13,626 nt of DNA from Candidatus Methanomethylophilaceae archaeon (GTDB lineage: Archaea; Thermoplasmatota; Thermoplasmata; Methanomassiliicoccales; Methanomethylophilaceae), in contig JAEDJU010000025.1 of NCBI GenBank assembly GCA_016296195.1, positions 1 to 13,626 on the forward strand, given 5' to 3'. Below the pieces are notes generated by a model that saw only the letters and a list, made by a program, of their open reading frames with translations, ran no database searches and was not told the DNA's origin. A program made the position numbers and the translations under genes. Every line of letters begins with the position of its first letter. The first letter of the stretch is position 1. Shown one piece after another: positions 6,721 to 12,827 of this stretch.

Positions 6721-6760
6721 TGGTTGCGGATTCAGCATCGGAAACTGGTGGAATGATCTG

Positions 6761-6773
6761 AAAACCACGAAAA
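6761..6773 (-). terminator. T-rich stretch after tRNA-Gly
   Basis: On the minus strand, about 10-20 nt after the tRNA end, two TTTT tracts occur in TTTTCGTGGTTTT. Archaeal polymerase often terminates at such tracts without a hairpin. This is suggestive only. Confidence 0.3.
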
Positions 6774-6782
6774 CAGGATGAG

Positions 6783-6854
6783 TGCGATTGCCGGGATTCG
6801 AACCCGGGTCAGAGGCTTGGGAAGCATCCGTCCTAACCGCTGGACTACAATCGC
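6783..6854 (-). tRNA. tRNA-Gly(CCC)
   Basis: The 72-nt sequence folds as a tRNA. The acceptor stem is GCGATTG/CAATCGC, the D arm GTCC/GGAC, the anticodon loop TTCCCAA, and the T arm CCGGG-TTCGAAT-CCCGG, with discriminator A. The anticodon CCC reads GGG. CCA is not encoded. The anticodon stem GATGC/GCCTC has one T-C mismatch at its centre, where GCATC would pair perfectly. A TATA-like element on the minus strand centred at 6880 lies 26 nt before the 5' end. Confidence 0.92.
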
Positions 6855-6976
6855 AACGGAGGGGCATCATGTTTCTGATATTTCATAGTTGGTTCCGGTT
6901 TTTGCCGTTTTCCATCCCATTAGATCGGAGACGGGTGATAAGTCCAACCGAACGTTCAATTCCTCGACGTCATGTC

Positions 6977-6984
6977 TTTTATAG
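6977..6984 (+). promoter_or_regulatory. TATA box of tRNA-Val(UAC)
   Basis: TTTTATAG is centred about 28 nt before the tRNA 5' end at 7009, the normal archaeal spacing for a start at or just before the mature end. Confidence 0.5.
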
Positions 6985-7008
6985 TATCTCTCTATTAGAC
7001 GTTCCATT

Positions 7009-7084
7009 GGACTCGTGGTCTAGGGGTTATGACGTCGCCCTTACAAGGCGAAGGTCGCCGGTTCAATTCCGGCCGGGTCCACCA
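7009..7084 (+). tRNA. tRNA-Val(UAC), CCA encoded
   Basis: The acceptor stem is GGACTCG/CGGGTCC and the anticodon arm TCGCC-CTTACAA-GGCGA with anticodon TAC. The T arm is GCCGG-TTCAATT-CCGGC. The discriminator A at 7081 is followed by an encoded CCA (7082-7084). A short T tract (7091-7094) follows. It is nearly identical to the tRNA-Val(CAC) gene 250 bp downstream. Confidence 0.95.
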
Positions 7085-7336
7085 TCTTCATTTTCAGTCA
7101 TCCGTCGTCGGATTTCCACATCCCTCTGATGTTGGGATGTGCAGGTTATATAGTTGGAGAATATCTCCAAGAAACGGGTGGGAAGAGATCATCATACTAT
7201 TCCTCCGATTTTCTTTCCATCCATCTCCGTTCTCCGATATCCGTGGGCATGTGTCCACAACCATCCCCATAGCGTTGCGATACCGTTGGTTCGCCTCGTT
7301 ATTATTAAATATCGTGTCGGTTTTGGGGGATTCAAC
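7085..7336. other. 252-bp spacer between the two tRNA-Val genes
   Basis: No convincing protein gene is present. There are two perfect hairpins: CACATCCC/GGGATGTG (7117-7141, 8-bp stem, 9-nt loop) and TTGGAGA/TCTCCAA (7154-7170, 7-bp stem, 3-nt loop). Between them lies a TATA-like GTTATATAG (7145-7153). A small RNA starting near 7174 is conceivable, but nothing else supports it. Confidence 0.35.
7305..7311 (+). promoter_or_regulatory. TATA box of tRNA-Val(CAC)
   Basis: TTAAATA is centred about 29 nt before the tRNA 5' end at 7337, so this tRNA has its own promoter and need not be cotranscribed with the upstream tRNA-Val. Confidence 0.45.
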
Positions 7337-7412
7337 GGACTCATGGTCTAGGGGTTATGACGTCGCCTTCACACGGCGGAGGTCGCCGGTTCAAATCCGG
7401 CTGGGTCCACCA
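7337..7412 (+). tRNA. tRNA-Val(CAC), CCA encoded
   Basis: The acceptor stem is GGACTCA/TGGGTCC and the anticodon arm TCGCC-TTCACAC-GGCGG with anticodon CAC and a T-G closing pair. The T arm is GCCGG-TTCAAAT-CCGGC, with discriminator A at 7409 and encoded CCA at 7410-7412. Close identity with the upstream tRNA-Val(UAC) in the acceptor, D and T arms points to a tandem duplication followed by anticodon change. Confidence 0.95.
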
Positions 7413-7470
7413 TATCTTCTGAACATTCCTATCACCGTCTCCCATCCGAGTCGGAACGCTTATTGCACCC

Positions 7471-7480
7471 GATTATAATC
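7471..7480. promoter_or_regulatory. Palindrome GATTATAATC before the ALDH-fold gene
   Basis: A perfect 10-bp palindrome ends 10 nt before ATG 7491. It contains a TATAAT core, but as a TATA box it would place the start inside the coding sequence. CTTATTG centred at 7462, 29 nt before the ATG, fits better as the TATA box, which would make the palindrome an operator candidate covering the initial transcribed region. Confidence 0.3.
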
Positions 7481-7490
7481 ACCGCCCATC

Positions 7491-8885
7491 ATGGTAGTAG
7501 ACATCCCCGATTTCCAGACGACCGAAGAGGGTCGCCAGTACGAGAAAGAGATCATGCTCGTCCTCCAGGGCGAGAAGAAGGACTATCCCAGCTACTTCGG
7601 CGGACTCAAGGTGGCATCGGGGAACGAGTTCCCCGTCTACAGTCCCATCGACGAGTCGATCAAGTTCGGCATCTTCCAGGAGCCCGAGGAGGGGATCATG
7701 GTCGAGGCGGTCTCCGCGGCCGTCAAGGCTTTGGATGCATGGTCATCGACACCCATCGAGGAGAGGGCATCCTATTTCGACAAGGTCCTCAAGGTCCTCC
7801 AGGCCCGCAGGTCGTTCTATGCGGCGGCCGTCACCGTCAGCAGCGGTATGGTCCGCGAGGATGCCTATGCGGAGGTCGACAGACTCATCGAGGTCATCGG
7901 CAAGGCCATCGAGGATTCCAAGACCCTCGGAAGGAAGAGGCCTGTTGGGGTCTGGGCCGTTCTGTCCGCCCACAACTCCCCGTTCGCATCCCCCGTCGGA
8001 TATGCAGTATCCGCTATGATAGCCGGAAACACCGTCGTGATGTGCCCCTCCAAGTACTGTCCCACCCCCATCTACATGTTCTATGAGCTCGTGGACAAGT
8101 ACGGTCTGCCCGGAGGTGTCCTCAACCTCGTCGTGGACAGGAAGGATTCATCAACCGAGCAGTTGGCCAACGACATGCGTGTCGCGGGTATCGCTGCCAC
8201 CGGTTCCGGTGAGAGGCTCGAGGACCTCATGTTCCTGCAGGTGGACGACGAACTGAAGTTCATCAACGAGATCAAGGGGATGAATCCTGCAATCGTCTAC
8301 AGGCCCTCCGACATGAAGGCAGCGGTCAGGGACATCATCGACTCCGCGTTCGCATACAGCGGTCAGCGTCTCCACTCCTGTTCCAAGGTCATCATAACCG
8401 CGGATGATCAGAAGAAGTTCATGGAGGTCCTGTCCGAGAGGATGAAGGACCTGAGAATCGGAGATCCCGTCAACGACACATCCTTCGCAGGCCCCCTCAT
8501 CAGCAAGGATGCCGCGAAGAGGTTCTCCCAGCTCGCTCTGGAGAATGCCGGATATGTTGTCGCCAAGGCCATGCCCGTGATGGATGCACCCGGCGAGAAC
8601 TACGTGGCACCCATCGTCCTCTCCGGATTGGATGATGAGAACGACCTCAACTTCATGGATTCCGGACTCCCCATCTTGAACATCAAGGTCGTGGGAAGTC
8701 TGGACGAGGCCTTCGATGAGATCCAGGACACCGAGTGCGGTCTGTCCGCCGGTATCTTCACCAAGGATCCCAAGGTCATCGACCGTTTCAAGTCCGAGGT
8801 CGACGTCCCCTACAGGTACATAAACGAGAGCAGCCGCGGATTACCCGCAGCCCACTCCTCGGAACTGACCAACTTCGTACGTTGA
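7491..8885 (+). CDS. Divergent aldehyde dehydrogenase superfamily protein lacking the catalytic Cys
   Basis: A 464-aa protein with the overall ALDH fold. The cofactor-binding half includes AHNSPFASPVGYAVSAMIAGNTVV (160-183) and the ATGSGERL loop (236-243). The general-base glutamate is kept as E260 in INEIKGMNP. The nucleophile motif, GQ(K/R)C in active enzymes, reads GQRLHSCSKV here, so Leu294 replaces the cysteine; C297 lies three residues later. The lysine that usually binds the cofactor ribose (KPxE motif) is replaced by C185 in VVMCPSK, and the C-terminal PFGGxKxSG segment is missing. It may be a pseudoenzyme, a binding protein or an enzyme using C297. No ribosome site is seen and ATG 7491 fits a leaderless start. 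Its TGA abuts the stop of the convergent gene with no gap, forming TGATCA. Confidence 0.82.
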   Translation: MVVDIPDFQTTEEGRQYEKEIMLVLQGEKKDYPSYFGGLKVASGNEFPVYSPIDESIKFGIFQEPEEGIMVEAVSAAVKALDAWSSTPIEERASYFDKVLKVLQARRSFYAAAVTVSSGMVREDAYAEVDRLIEVIGKAIEDSKTLGRKRPVGVWAVLSAHNSPFASPVGYAVSAMIAGNTVVMCPSKYCPTPIYMFYELVDKYGLPGGVLNLVVDRKDSSTEQLANDMRVAGIAATGSGERLEDLMFLQVDDELKFINEIKGMNPAIVYRPSDMKAAVRDIIDSAFAYSGQRLHSCSKVIITADDQKKFMEVLSERMKDLRIGDPVNDTSFAGPLISKDAAKRFSQLALENAGYVVAKAMPVMDAPGENYVAPIVLSGLDDENDLNFMDSGLPILNIKVVGSLDEAFDEIQDTECGLSAGIFTKDPKVIDRFKSEVDVPYRYINESSRGLPAAHSSELTNFVR

Positions 8886-9497
8886 TCAGACGATCATGAC
8901 GGGGTTCCTGACGATGCCTTTCACGGCGGACATCAGGGACTCCAACTCCTTTTTCCTGTAGGGTTTTATGCCGATCCTCGTCGGGTCCCTGTTCTTCTGG
9001 GGATCGAACGGACGCATCACGAACTTCAGACATCCTCTGGACTGTTCCGCTATGTCTCTGATCTGATCCACCCCGATCACACCCGGCATCATGTCCACGG
9101 TGACGAAGAAATCGTAGTTGAGTTTCCTGATGATATCCAGCGACTTCATTTGGTCGGGGGTCATCAGTTCACTGATATGGACATCCACGATGTCCACGTA
9201 TCCTGCACCGACGATGTCATCCAACCTGTCGGGATACTCCGCTGCGGTCATCAGTATGCAACGGAGTCTCGGAGGCTTGACCGACATGATCAGCTTGTGG
9301 ATCCCATCCAGTTTCAGGGGGTCCGTGGTCATTGAGGTTATCACCACACCGTCCAGTGAATCGACATCCGAACGGAGTGAATTGGCTATCTCCACGAGAC
9401 TATGACTCGGGCCGTCGCCGTCATCGATGTACAACACCGAAACGCACCAGCCCGGACACAGGGTCGTGTTCGTCCTGACGAACTTGGCTACATGCAT
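8886..9497 (-). CDS. Degenerate radical-SAM-like (NrdG/PflA-type) barrel protein without the FeS motif
   Basis: This 203-aa protein aligns by pattern with small radical SAM activases of the NrdG/PflA type. A PGWCVSVLYID strand (15-25) matches the start of the barrel, LDGVVITS (48-55) the strand that precedes GGEP, and AGYVDIVDVHISE (98-110) the GLVDYVAMDIK region, with a KFVMRPFDP strand (158-166) near the end. The cluster motif CxxxCxxC is absent: DDGDGPSHS (25-33) stands in its place, and GGEP is replaced by MTTDP. A radical SAM reaction is therefore unlikely. A stop lies a few codons upstream of ATG 9497, so no N-terminus is missing. A weak TATA (ATTAGTATC, 9521-9529) suggests its own leaderless transcript. 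It follows the CdhE-like gene by 102 nt on the same strand. The family call is by eye and moderately uncertain. Confidence 0.6.
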   Translation of the reverse strand: MHVAKFVRTNTTLCPGWCVSVLYIDDGDGPSHSLVEIANSLRSDVDSLDGVVITSMTTDPLKLDGIHKLIMSVKPPRLRCILMTAAEYPDRLDDIVGAGYVDIVDVHISELMTPDQMKSLDIIRKLNYDFFVTVDMMPGVIGVDQIRDIAEQSRGCLKFVMRPFDPQKNRDPTRIGIKPYRKKELESLMSAVKGIVRNPVMIV

Positions 9498-9599
9498 CGT
9501 GGAGAAGGATTGAGTTGGATGATACTAATCACTTTTGCTTACCTATTGGATGCATCTGATTTTTGTATAGAAAACCGACGGATCGATTCCGGATCGGGC

Positions 9600-10286
9600 T
9601 CATTCCCGGTTCCTTGGAGCATTGAAAGTATCGGCCAGACCGTCCAGGATAACGCATCCGTCCCTGTCCAGATCGTCTATCACAATCAGGGAACCGTATC
9701 TCATGACGGATACGGATGCTACCGCGAGGGCGTACTCTCCGGACCATGTGCGGGTCATGATCGGTCTGTTCGCCTCGGGGATCCTCTCCGAGAGACGGTG
9801 GATGTCAGTGTTCCTCTCGAGACAGGATTTCATGTTGTTCGTGGCGGGATCTATGATGCATCTTCCCTTACAACCCTGTACCATGTCGAGCAGGTCGGAG
9901 ATGTCATCGGACCTGAACGCCACAGGGAACCCGGTCATCCCGTTCAGTTCCGTCAGGACGGTGTTGTCGGACCCCATCAGCAGGGGGTCACGGTCCAGTG
10001 ATGCGGATGCCGTGAGGAGGGATGCGGGATCGCGTGATTCCAGGATGATGCCGCCTTCCCACACGGTGGATACCACACGGACGGTCTCTGCGAACACATC
10101 CGGGTCGGATATGTCATCCCTGATGCATATGGCCTTGAAGTTCCCGAGGTCAGAGGTCCTCTCGATCAGCTCCACCACACGGATGGCGGCCATCTGGGGG
10201 CCCAGGGCATCGGTGATTGAAAGTGACAGCACGGCGGGTGAATCCCCGCCGACGGTGATACCGGAGAAAGATACTGGTTCGGTCAT
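9600..10286 (-). CDS. CdhE/AcsC-like TIM-barrel protein lacking FeS and corrinoid domains
   Basis: This 228-aa protein resembles the central TIM barrel of the large subunit of the corrinoid iron-sulfur protein (CdhE/AcsC). Points of resemblance are FKAICIRDD (50-58), GGIILESRDPASLL (78-91), DPLLMGSDN (100-108), FPVAFRSDD (120-128), CIIDPATNN (143-151), and a final YGSLIVIDDLD (197-207). CdhE proteins are usually about 440-470 aa, with an N-terminal 4Fe-4S domain and a C-terminal corrinoid domain. Both are missing here; the protein stops where the barrel ends. ATG 10286 starts 4 nt after the stop of the CdhD-like gene, with only a short GTGAT ribosome match, so coupling is likely. Function unknown: possibly methyl transfer with a corrinoid protein in trans, or a structural or regulatory remnant. 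Confidence 0.65.
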   Translation of the reverse strand: MTEPVSFSGITVGGDSPAVLSLSITDALGPQMAAIRVVELIERTSDLGNFKAICIRDDISDPDVFAETVRVVSTVWEGGIILESRDPASLLTASASLDRDPLLMGSDNTVLTELNGMTGFPVAFRSDDISDLLDMVQGCKGRCIIDPATNNMKSCLERNTDIHRLSERIPEANRPIMTRTWSGEYALAVASVSVMRYGSLIVIDDLDRDGCVILDGLADTFNAPRNRE

Positions 10287-10290
10287 GTTA

Positions 10291-11091
10291 TCACAGGTCC
10301 GCCAACTCCTCCCCGTAGACACGGGCCATGTCCGCTGCTCCCGGCCCCTTCATTATCAGCATGTCCGCTCCGGCGAGCATGACCGCGAGTGCCTCGGTGG
10401 CCTCCAGCATGGATGCCCTCCTGGCGTCCCAGCCCTCATCGAGTGCATCCCATGCATAGGTGACATCGATGATGATGGGATTGGAACATGTCCTGTCTCC
10501 GGACAGTCCGCGTGAACGGTACTCTTCTATCCTTCCCACCAGTTCTCCGAGTTCCCTCTCCTCCGTGACGTGTCCGAAGGACACCACGGCATCGTGCTCT
10601 CCGCATCTGGAGGAGGCTTCATCGGCATCCCTGCAGCCTATCACCGCGATGTGCCCGTCATCACGTACCGTGTCGGAGAACAGCATGAGTATGGAATCAT
10701 CGATCTCCGACGCCACCGCCCCGACGATCTCGGGCGAAGCATCGACCACGACGGGCAGGCGGGTCCTGTCGCAGACCGATCTCACAAGCGAGACCCCCGA
10801 ACCGATGTCATCACCGATGATCCTGAGACACACACCGTCTGCACCGATCTCCTTCCACATGACGGCCCATTCGGCAGGGTCCACCTGCCTTCCGGAGAAC
10901 ATGTCTGCGGCCAATCCGGGATACGAGGTCAGGTCGTCCACGACCTCCCCGAAGACAAGGGGCCTGCGTCTCCTGGCACCATCCAGGTCCAGGAACGGGA
11001 GGCTGCGTGCGCCTCCTGCAGCATAATCCCCCTTTCCGAGACGGAGCTCTTTCAGCTCCGATGCGGTGCGTGATGTCTTCGGGAGGCGCAT
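10291..11091 (-). CDS. CdhD/AcsD-like TIM-barrel protein (CFeSP small-subunit homologue)
   Basis: This 266-aa protein resembles the small subunit of the acetyl-CoA synthase corrinoid iron-sulfur protein. It shares the GGARSLPFLDLDG segment (26-38, compare GGxxxLPF in CdhD), RRPLVFGEVVDD (42-53), DPAEWAVMWKEIGADGVCLRI (71-91), a VDASPE strand (116-121), and a C-terminal AGADMLIMKGPGAADM (240-255). CdhD is usually longer, about 320 aa in acetogens and 400 or more in methanogens. A GAGG site 5 nt before ATG 11091 overlaps the end of the ACT gene; the two are 7 nt apart. The CdhE-like gene follows after 4 nt, matching the paired subunits of the true complex. Methanomassiliicoccales lack the H4MPT methyl branch, so the standard acetyl-CoA role is doubtful. 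Confidence 0.68.
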   Translation of the reverse strand: MRLPKTSRTASELKELRLGKGDYAAGGARSLPFLDLDGARRRRPLVFGEVVDDLTSYPGLAADMFSGRQVDPAEWAVMWKEIGADGVCLRIIGDDIGSGVSLVRSVCDRTRLPVVVDASPEIVGAVASEIDDSILMLFSDTVRDDGHIAVIGCRDADEASSRCGEHDAVVSFGHVTEERELGELVGRIEEYRSRGLSGDRTCSNPIIIDVTYAWDALDEGWDARRASMLEATEALAVMLAGADMLIMKGPGAADMARVYGEELADL

Positions 11092-11098
11092 GGTATCC

Positions 11099-12007
11099 TC
11101 AGTTGAGCTCAGAGAATTCCTTGAGTGTGAAGATACCGTTCAGTCCGTCGATGATCTGGGGAAGTGCATCCTTGATCTGTTCCGCGGACTTGTCGCTCTT
11201 CCCGATGTCCATGACCAGCTCGAGGTACATGGTCTGGTAGCAGATCTTGACCTTGCTGAAGACGGAGATGAGGTTGACGTTCCATCCCGCGATGACGCTC
11301 AGGGCCTGTGTTATAGAACCGGGGCAGTCGGGGATCTCCATTCCGACCTTCACGAGGTGGGTGTCGGATTTGAAGAGTGTGAGTGAGAGGATCCATGAGT
11401 CGGCATCCATGGTGATGAGGATGTTCTTGCCGTCGATGTCCTTCAGGACGTCGCCGTACACATCCGCCACATCGAAGCATCCGTCATCGATGGTGGTGGG
11501 GTATCCGCGCTTGATCTCCTCCTTGCCGTCCTGTGACGAGTTGCCCTTGAACAGCCTTCCGATCTCGGCGGGTTTGATGTCGATCCTCTTGATCTTGGAC
11601 ACACTTTCGTCGTTCCTGGCCTTCAGGTTCTCGAAGGATTCCAGGAGGAGGTCGCTCTCTCCCGCGAAGTTGAGGTCGGCCATGAGCTTCCAGACGATGA
11701 CGGTGTCGGATATGCCGTTCAGTGAGATGGAGTTCAGGATGTTGATCCCTTTCTTCGCCAGGAAATCGGCTGCCTGGGCACTCGATCCGGGCACATCGTC
11801 CAGATACATGGTGATGTGGGTGAGGGTGCGGTAGTTCTCCTGGGGGAACATGGAGAGGATGATCTCATAGTCCTTGGGTCCCTGTGCGGGGTGTTTGAAC
11901 AGTGTGCTGTACACACATCCCCCGTCCACGAGTCCCATCGTGTCGGACATCCAGTTGTCCACCTTGATCTTCGAGCCGTTGACTTTCGCGAATTCCCAGA
12001 TCTTCAT
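11099..12007 (-). CDS. Protein with two ACT domains
   Basis: A 302-aa protein. ACT domains are small amino-acid-binding or regulatory modules. The first (about 62-115) contains LDDVPGSSAQAADFLAKKGI and the second (about 215-290) contains PDCPGSITQALSVIAGWNV; both show the VPGS/CPGS turn at the ligand-binding loop. Between them lies a charged linker (115-195). No catalytic domain is recognisable, so it is probably a regulatory or ligand-sensing protein, not a dehydratase or kinase. ATG 12007 was chosen because AGAGGGG lies about 7 nt upstream; an in-frame start at 12061 would overlap the preceding gene and has no ribosome site. It leads directly into the CdhD-like and CdhE-like genes (7-nt gap), so it may control that pair in response to an amino acid, perhaps methionine, but that is inference. 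Confidence 0.82.
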   Translation of the reverse strand: MKIWEFAKVNGSKIKVDNWMSDTMGLVDGGCVYSTLFKHPAQGPKDYEIILSMFPQENYRTLTHITMYLDDVPGSSAQAADFLAKKGINILNSISLNGISDTVIVWKLMADLNFAGESDLLLESFENLKARNDESVSKIKRIDIKPAEIGRLFKGNSSQDGKEEIKRGYPTTIDDGCFDVADVYGDVLKDIDGKNILITMDADSWILSLTLFKSDTHLVKVGMEIPDCPGSITQALSVIAGWNVNLISVFSKVKICYQTMYLELVMDIGKSDKSAEQIKDALPQIIDGLNGIFTLKEFSELN

Positions 12008-12041
12008 TCGAGACCCCTCTGATGTCGCCCGATTAGGTTGG

Positions 12042-12347
12042 TCAGTGAAAAAACTTAGCACATCGGCGGTCCATCAGATCATCGTCATGGGATGGAAACT
12101 GGTTCTTAGGAGACGTGAGGGCCTGGGTCCAACAGGGCTGTTCCCTCAATCCGTACTCCATGTCACGGATGATGTTGGTGAGGCTCCCGCCGTAGGAATC
12201 AGAGGATGCGATCTCTCTGATCCTCTCCGCATCATCTCCGGAACGGGATTCGTATCCCGACATGTGCAATGCGGAATCCATGAGGTCCGCAGCCTTCAGT
12301 AGGAGTTCCTTCGCCTCGGTCAGCGATCCGATCCTGTCATCGGACAT
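12042..12347 (-). CDS. Small helical protein of unknown function
   Basis: A 101-aa protein I do not recognise. An amphipathic helix-rich half (8-70: TEAKELLLKAADLMDSALHM, then DAERIREIAS and GGSLTNIIRDMEYGL) is followed by a polar tail ending in RRCAKFFH. No membrane segment or signal peptide is seen. ATG 12347 was chosen because GGAGG lies 8 nt upstream; longer in-frame starts to 12494 would lie wholly inside the upstream zinc-ribbon gene. It overlaps that gene by 28 nt and is followed 34 nt later by the ACT-domain gene on the same strand, so it probably sits within the same transcript. Confidence 0.65.
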   Translation of the reverse strand: MSDDRIGSLTEAKELLLKAADLMDSALHMSGYESRSGDDAERIREIASSDSYGGSLTNIIRDMEYGLREQPCWTQALTSPKNQFPSHDDDLMDRRCAKFFH

Positions 12348-12742
12348 CGGTGCATCCTCCTGCTGATGTGGTATCTCGCAGGTTTCGACGCATCGCTCTT
12401 CGCCGCATATCCGCAACGGGAGCAGGTCCTCATGAGCTCCACGGTGTCCCAGTAGAGGGTCCTGTTCCTGACGGATTCCAACTTCCCTCCGCACACGGGG
12501 CAGAGGCCGCTCTCGTTCACATTGTCCGTACGGGCATAGCTTATCTCGAGGTTGAAGAGTCCGTTGGCTATGCCGATGGTCCTGATGCGCTTCTCACCGA
12601 TGCGGTACTCCTCGTCCATGCACAGGAGTTCCGTGGAGACGAGCCTGTACAGTTCCGCCTGGGAACGGATGTGGGGGTTGCGGACGAGGACGTTCTCTAT
12701 CGCTTTGACAACCTCCTTCTCCTGCGGTATCCTGTAGGCCAT
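12320..12742 (-). CDS. Zinc-ribbon protein with N-terminal helical (winged-helix-like) domain
   Basis: A 140-aa protein. The N-terminal 70 residues are helical (EVVKAIENVLVRNPHI, then SQAELYRLVSTELL, then GEKRIRTIGIANGL) and resemble a winged-helix-like nucleic-acid-binding domain. A zinc ribbon follows with CPVC at 81-84 and CSRC at 107-110, and a basic tail (ARYHISRRMHRC). It probably binds nucleic acid, but the family is not recognised. A TATATA box on the minus strand, centred at 12768, lies 26 nt before ATG 12742, giving a leaderless start; no ribosome site is seen. It is the first gene of the six-gene minus-strand run. Confidence 0.78.
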   Translation of the reverse strand: MAYRIPQEKEVVKAIENVLVRNPHIRSQAELYRLVSTELLCMDEEYRIGEKRIRTIGIANGLFNLEISYARTDNVNESGLCPVCGGKLESVRNRTLYWDTVELMRTCSRCGYAAKSDASKPARYHISRRMHRCPMTGSDR

Positions 12743-12765
12743 GCTCGTTCCGTATGTCGTCTCCC

Positions 12766-12771
12766 ATATAT
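12766..12771 (-). promoter_or_regulatory. TATA box of the zinc-ribbon gene
   Basis: On the minus strand the context is CAGATATATGGG, centred 26 nt before ATG 12742, which predicts a leaderless transcript that may continue through the ACT and CdhD/E-like genes. Confidence 0.5.
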
Positions 12772-12796
12772 CTGTTGGAGGTCAGTGTGACGAGTC

Positions 12797-12802
12797 TTTA
12801 TA
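12797..12802 (+). promoter_or_regulatory. TATA box of tRNA-Leu(UAA)
   Basis: TTTATA is centred 28 nt before the tRNA 5' end at 12828, standard archaeal spacing. Confidence 0.5.
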
Positions 12803-12827
12803 CGGGGTCGTGTTAGGGTGGTATGTC

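Noticed and set aside
7154..7351. A plus-strand open frame between the tRNA-Val genes
   Set aside because: It starts at a TTG in a hairpin and runs into the tRNA-Val(CAC) gene.
8370..8400. Loss of the ALDH cysteine through a sequencing frameshift
   Set aside because: The frame is continuous and the flanking motif residues (GQR before, SCSK after) are in register; the codon is CTC, more than one change from a cysteine codon.
9498..9599. A frameshifted corrinoid domain after the CdhE-like gene
   Set aside because: Only 102 nt separate it from the next gene, too short for a corrinoid domain, and no such motif (DxHxxG) is seen.
9622..10515. A 297-codon plus-strand open frame across the CdhE-like gene
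   Set aside because: Serine- and arginine-rich shadow product without domains; it crosses the junction of two genes whose minus-strand products match known barrel patterns.
9600..11091. Dihydropteroate synthase or MtrH as the identity of the two barrels
   Set aside because: The GGxxxLPF and DPAEW segments and the two-gene order match CdhD/CdhE better, though only a profile search can settle this.
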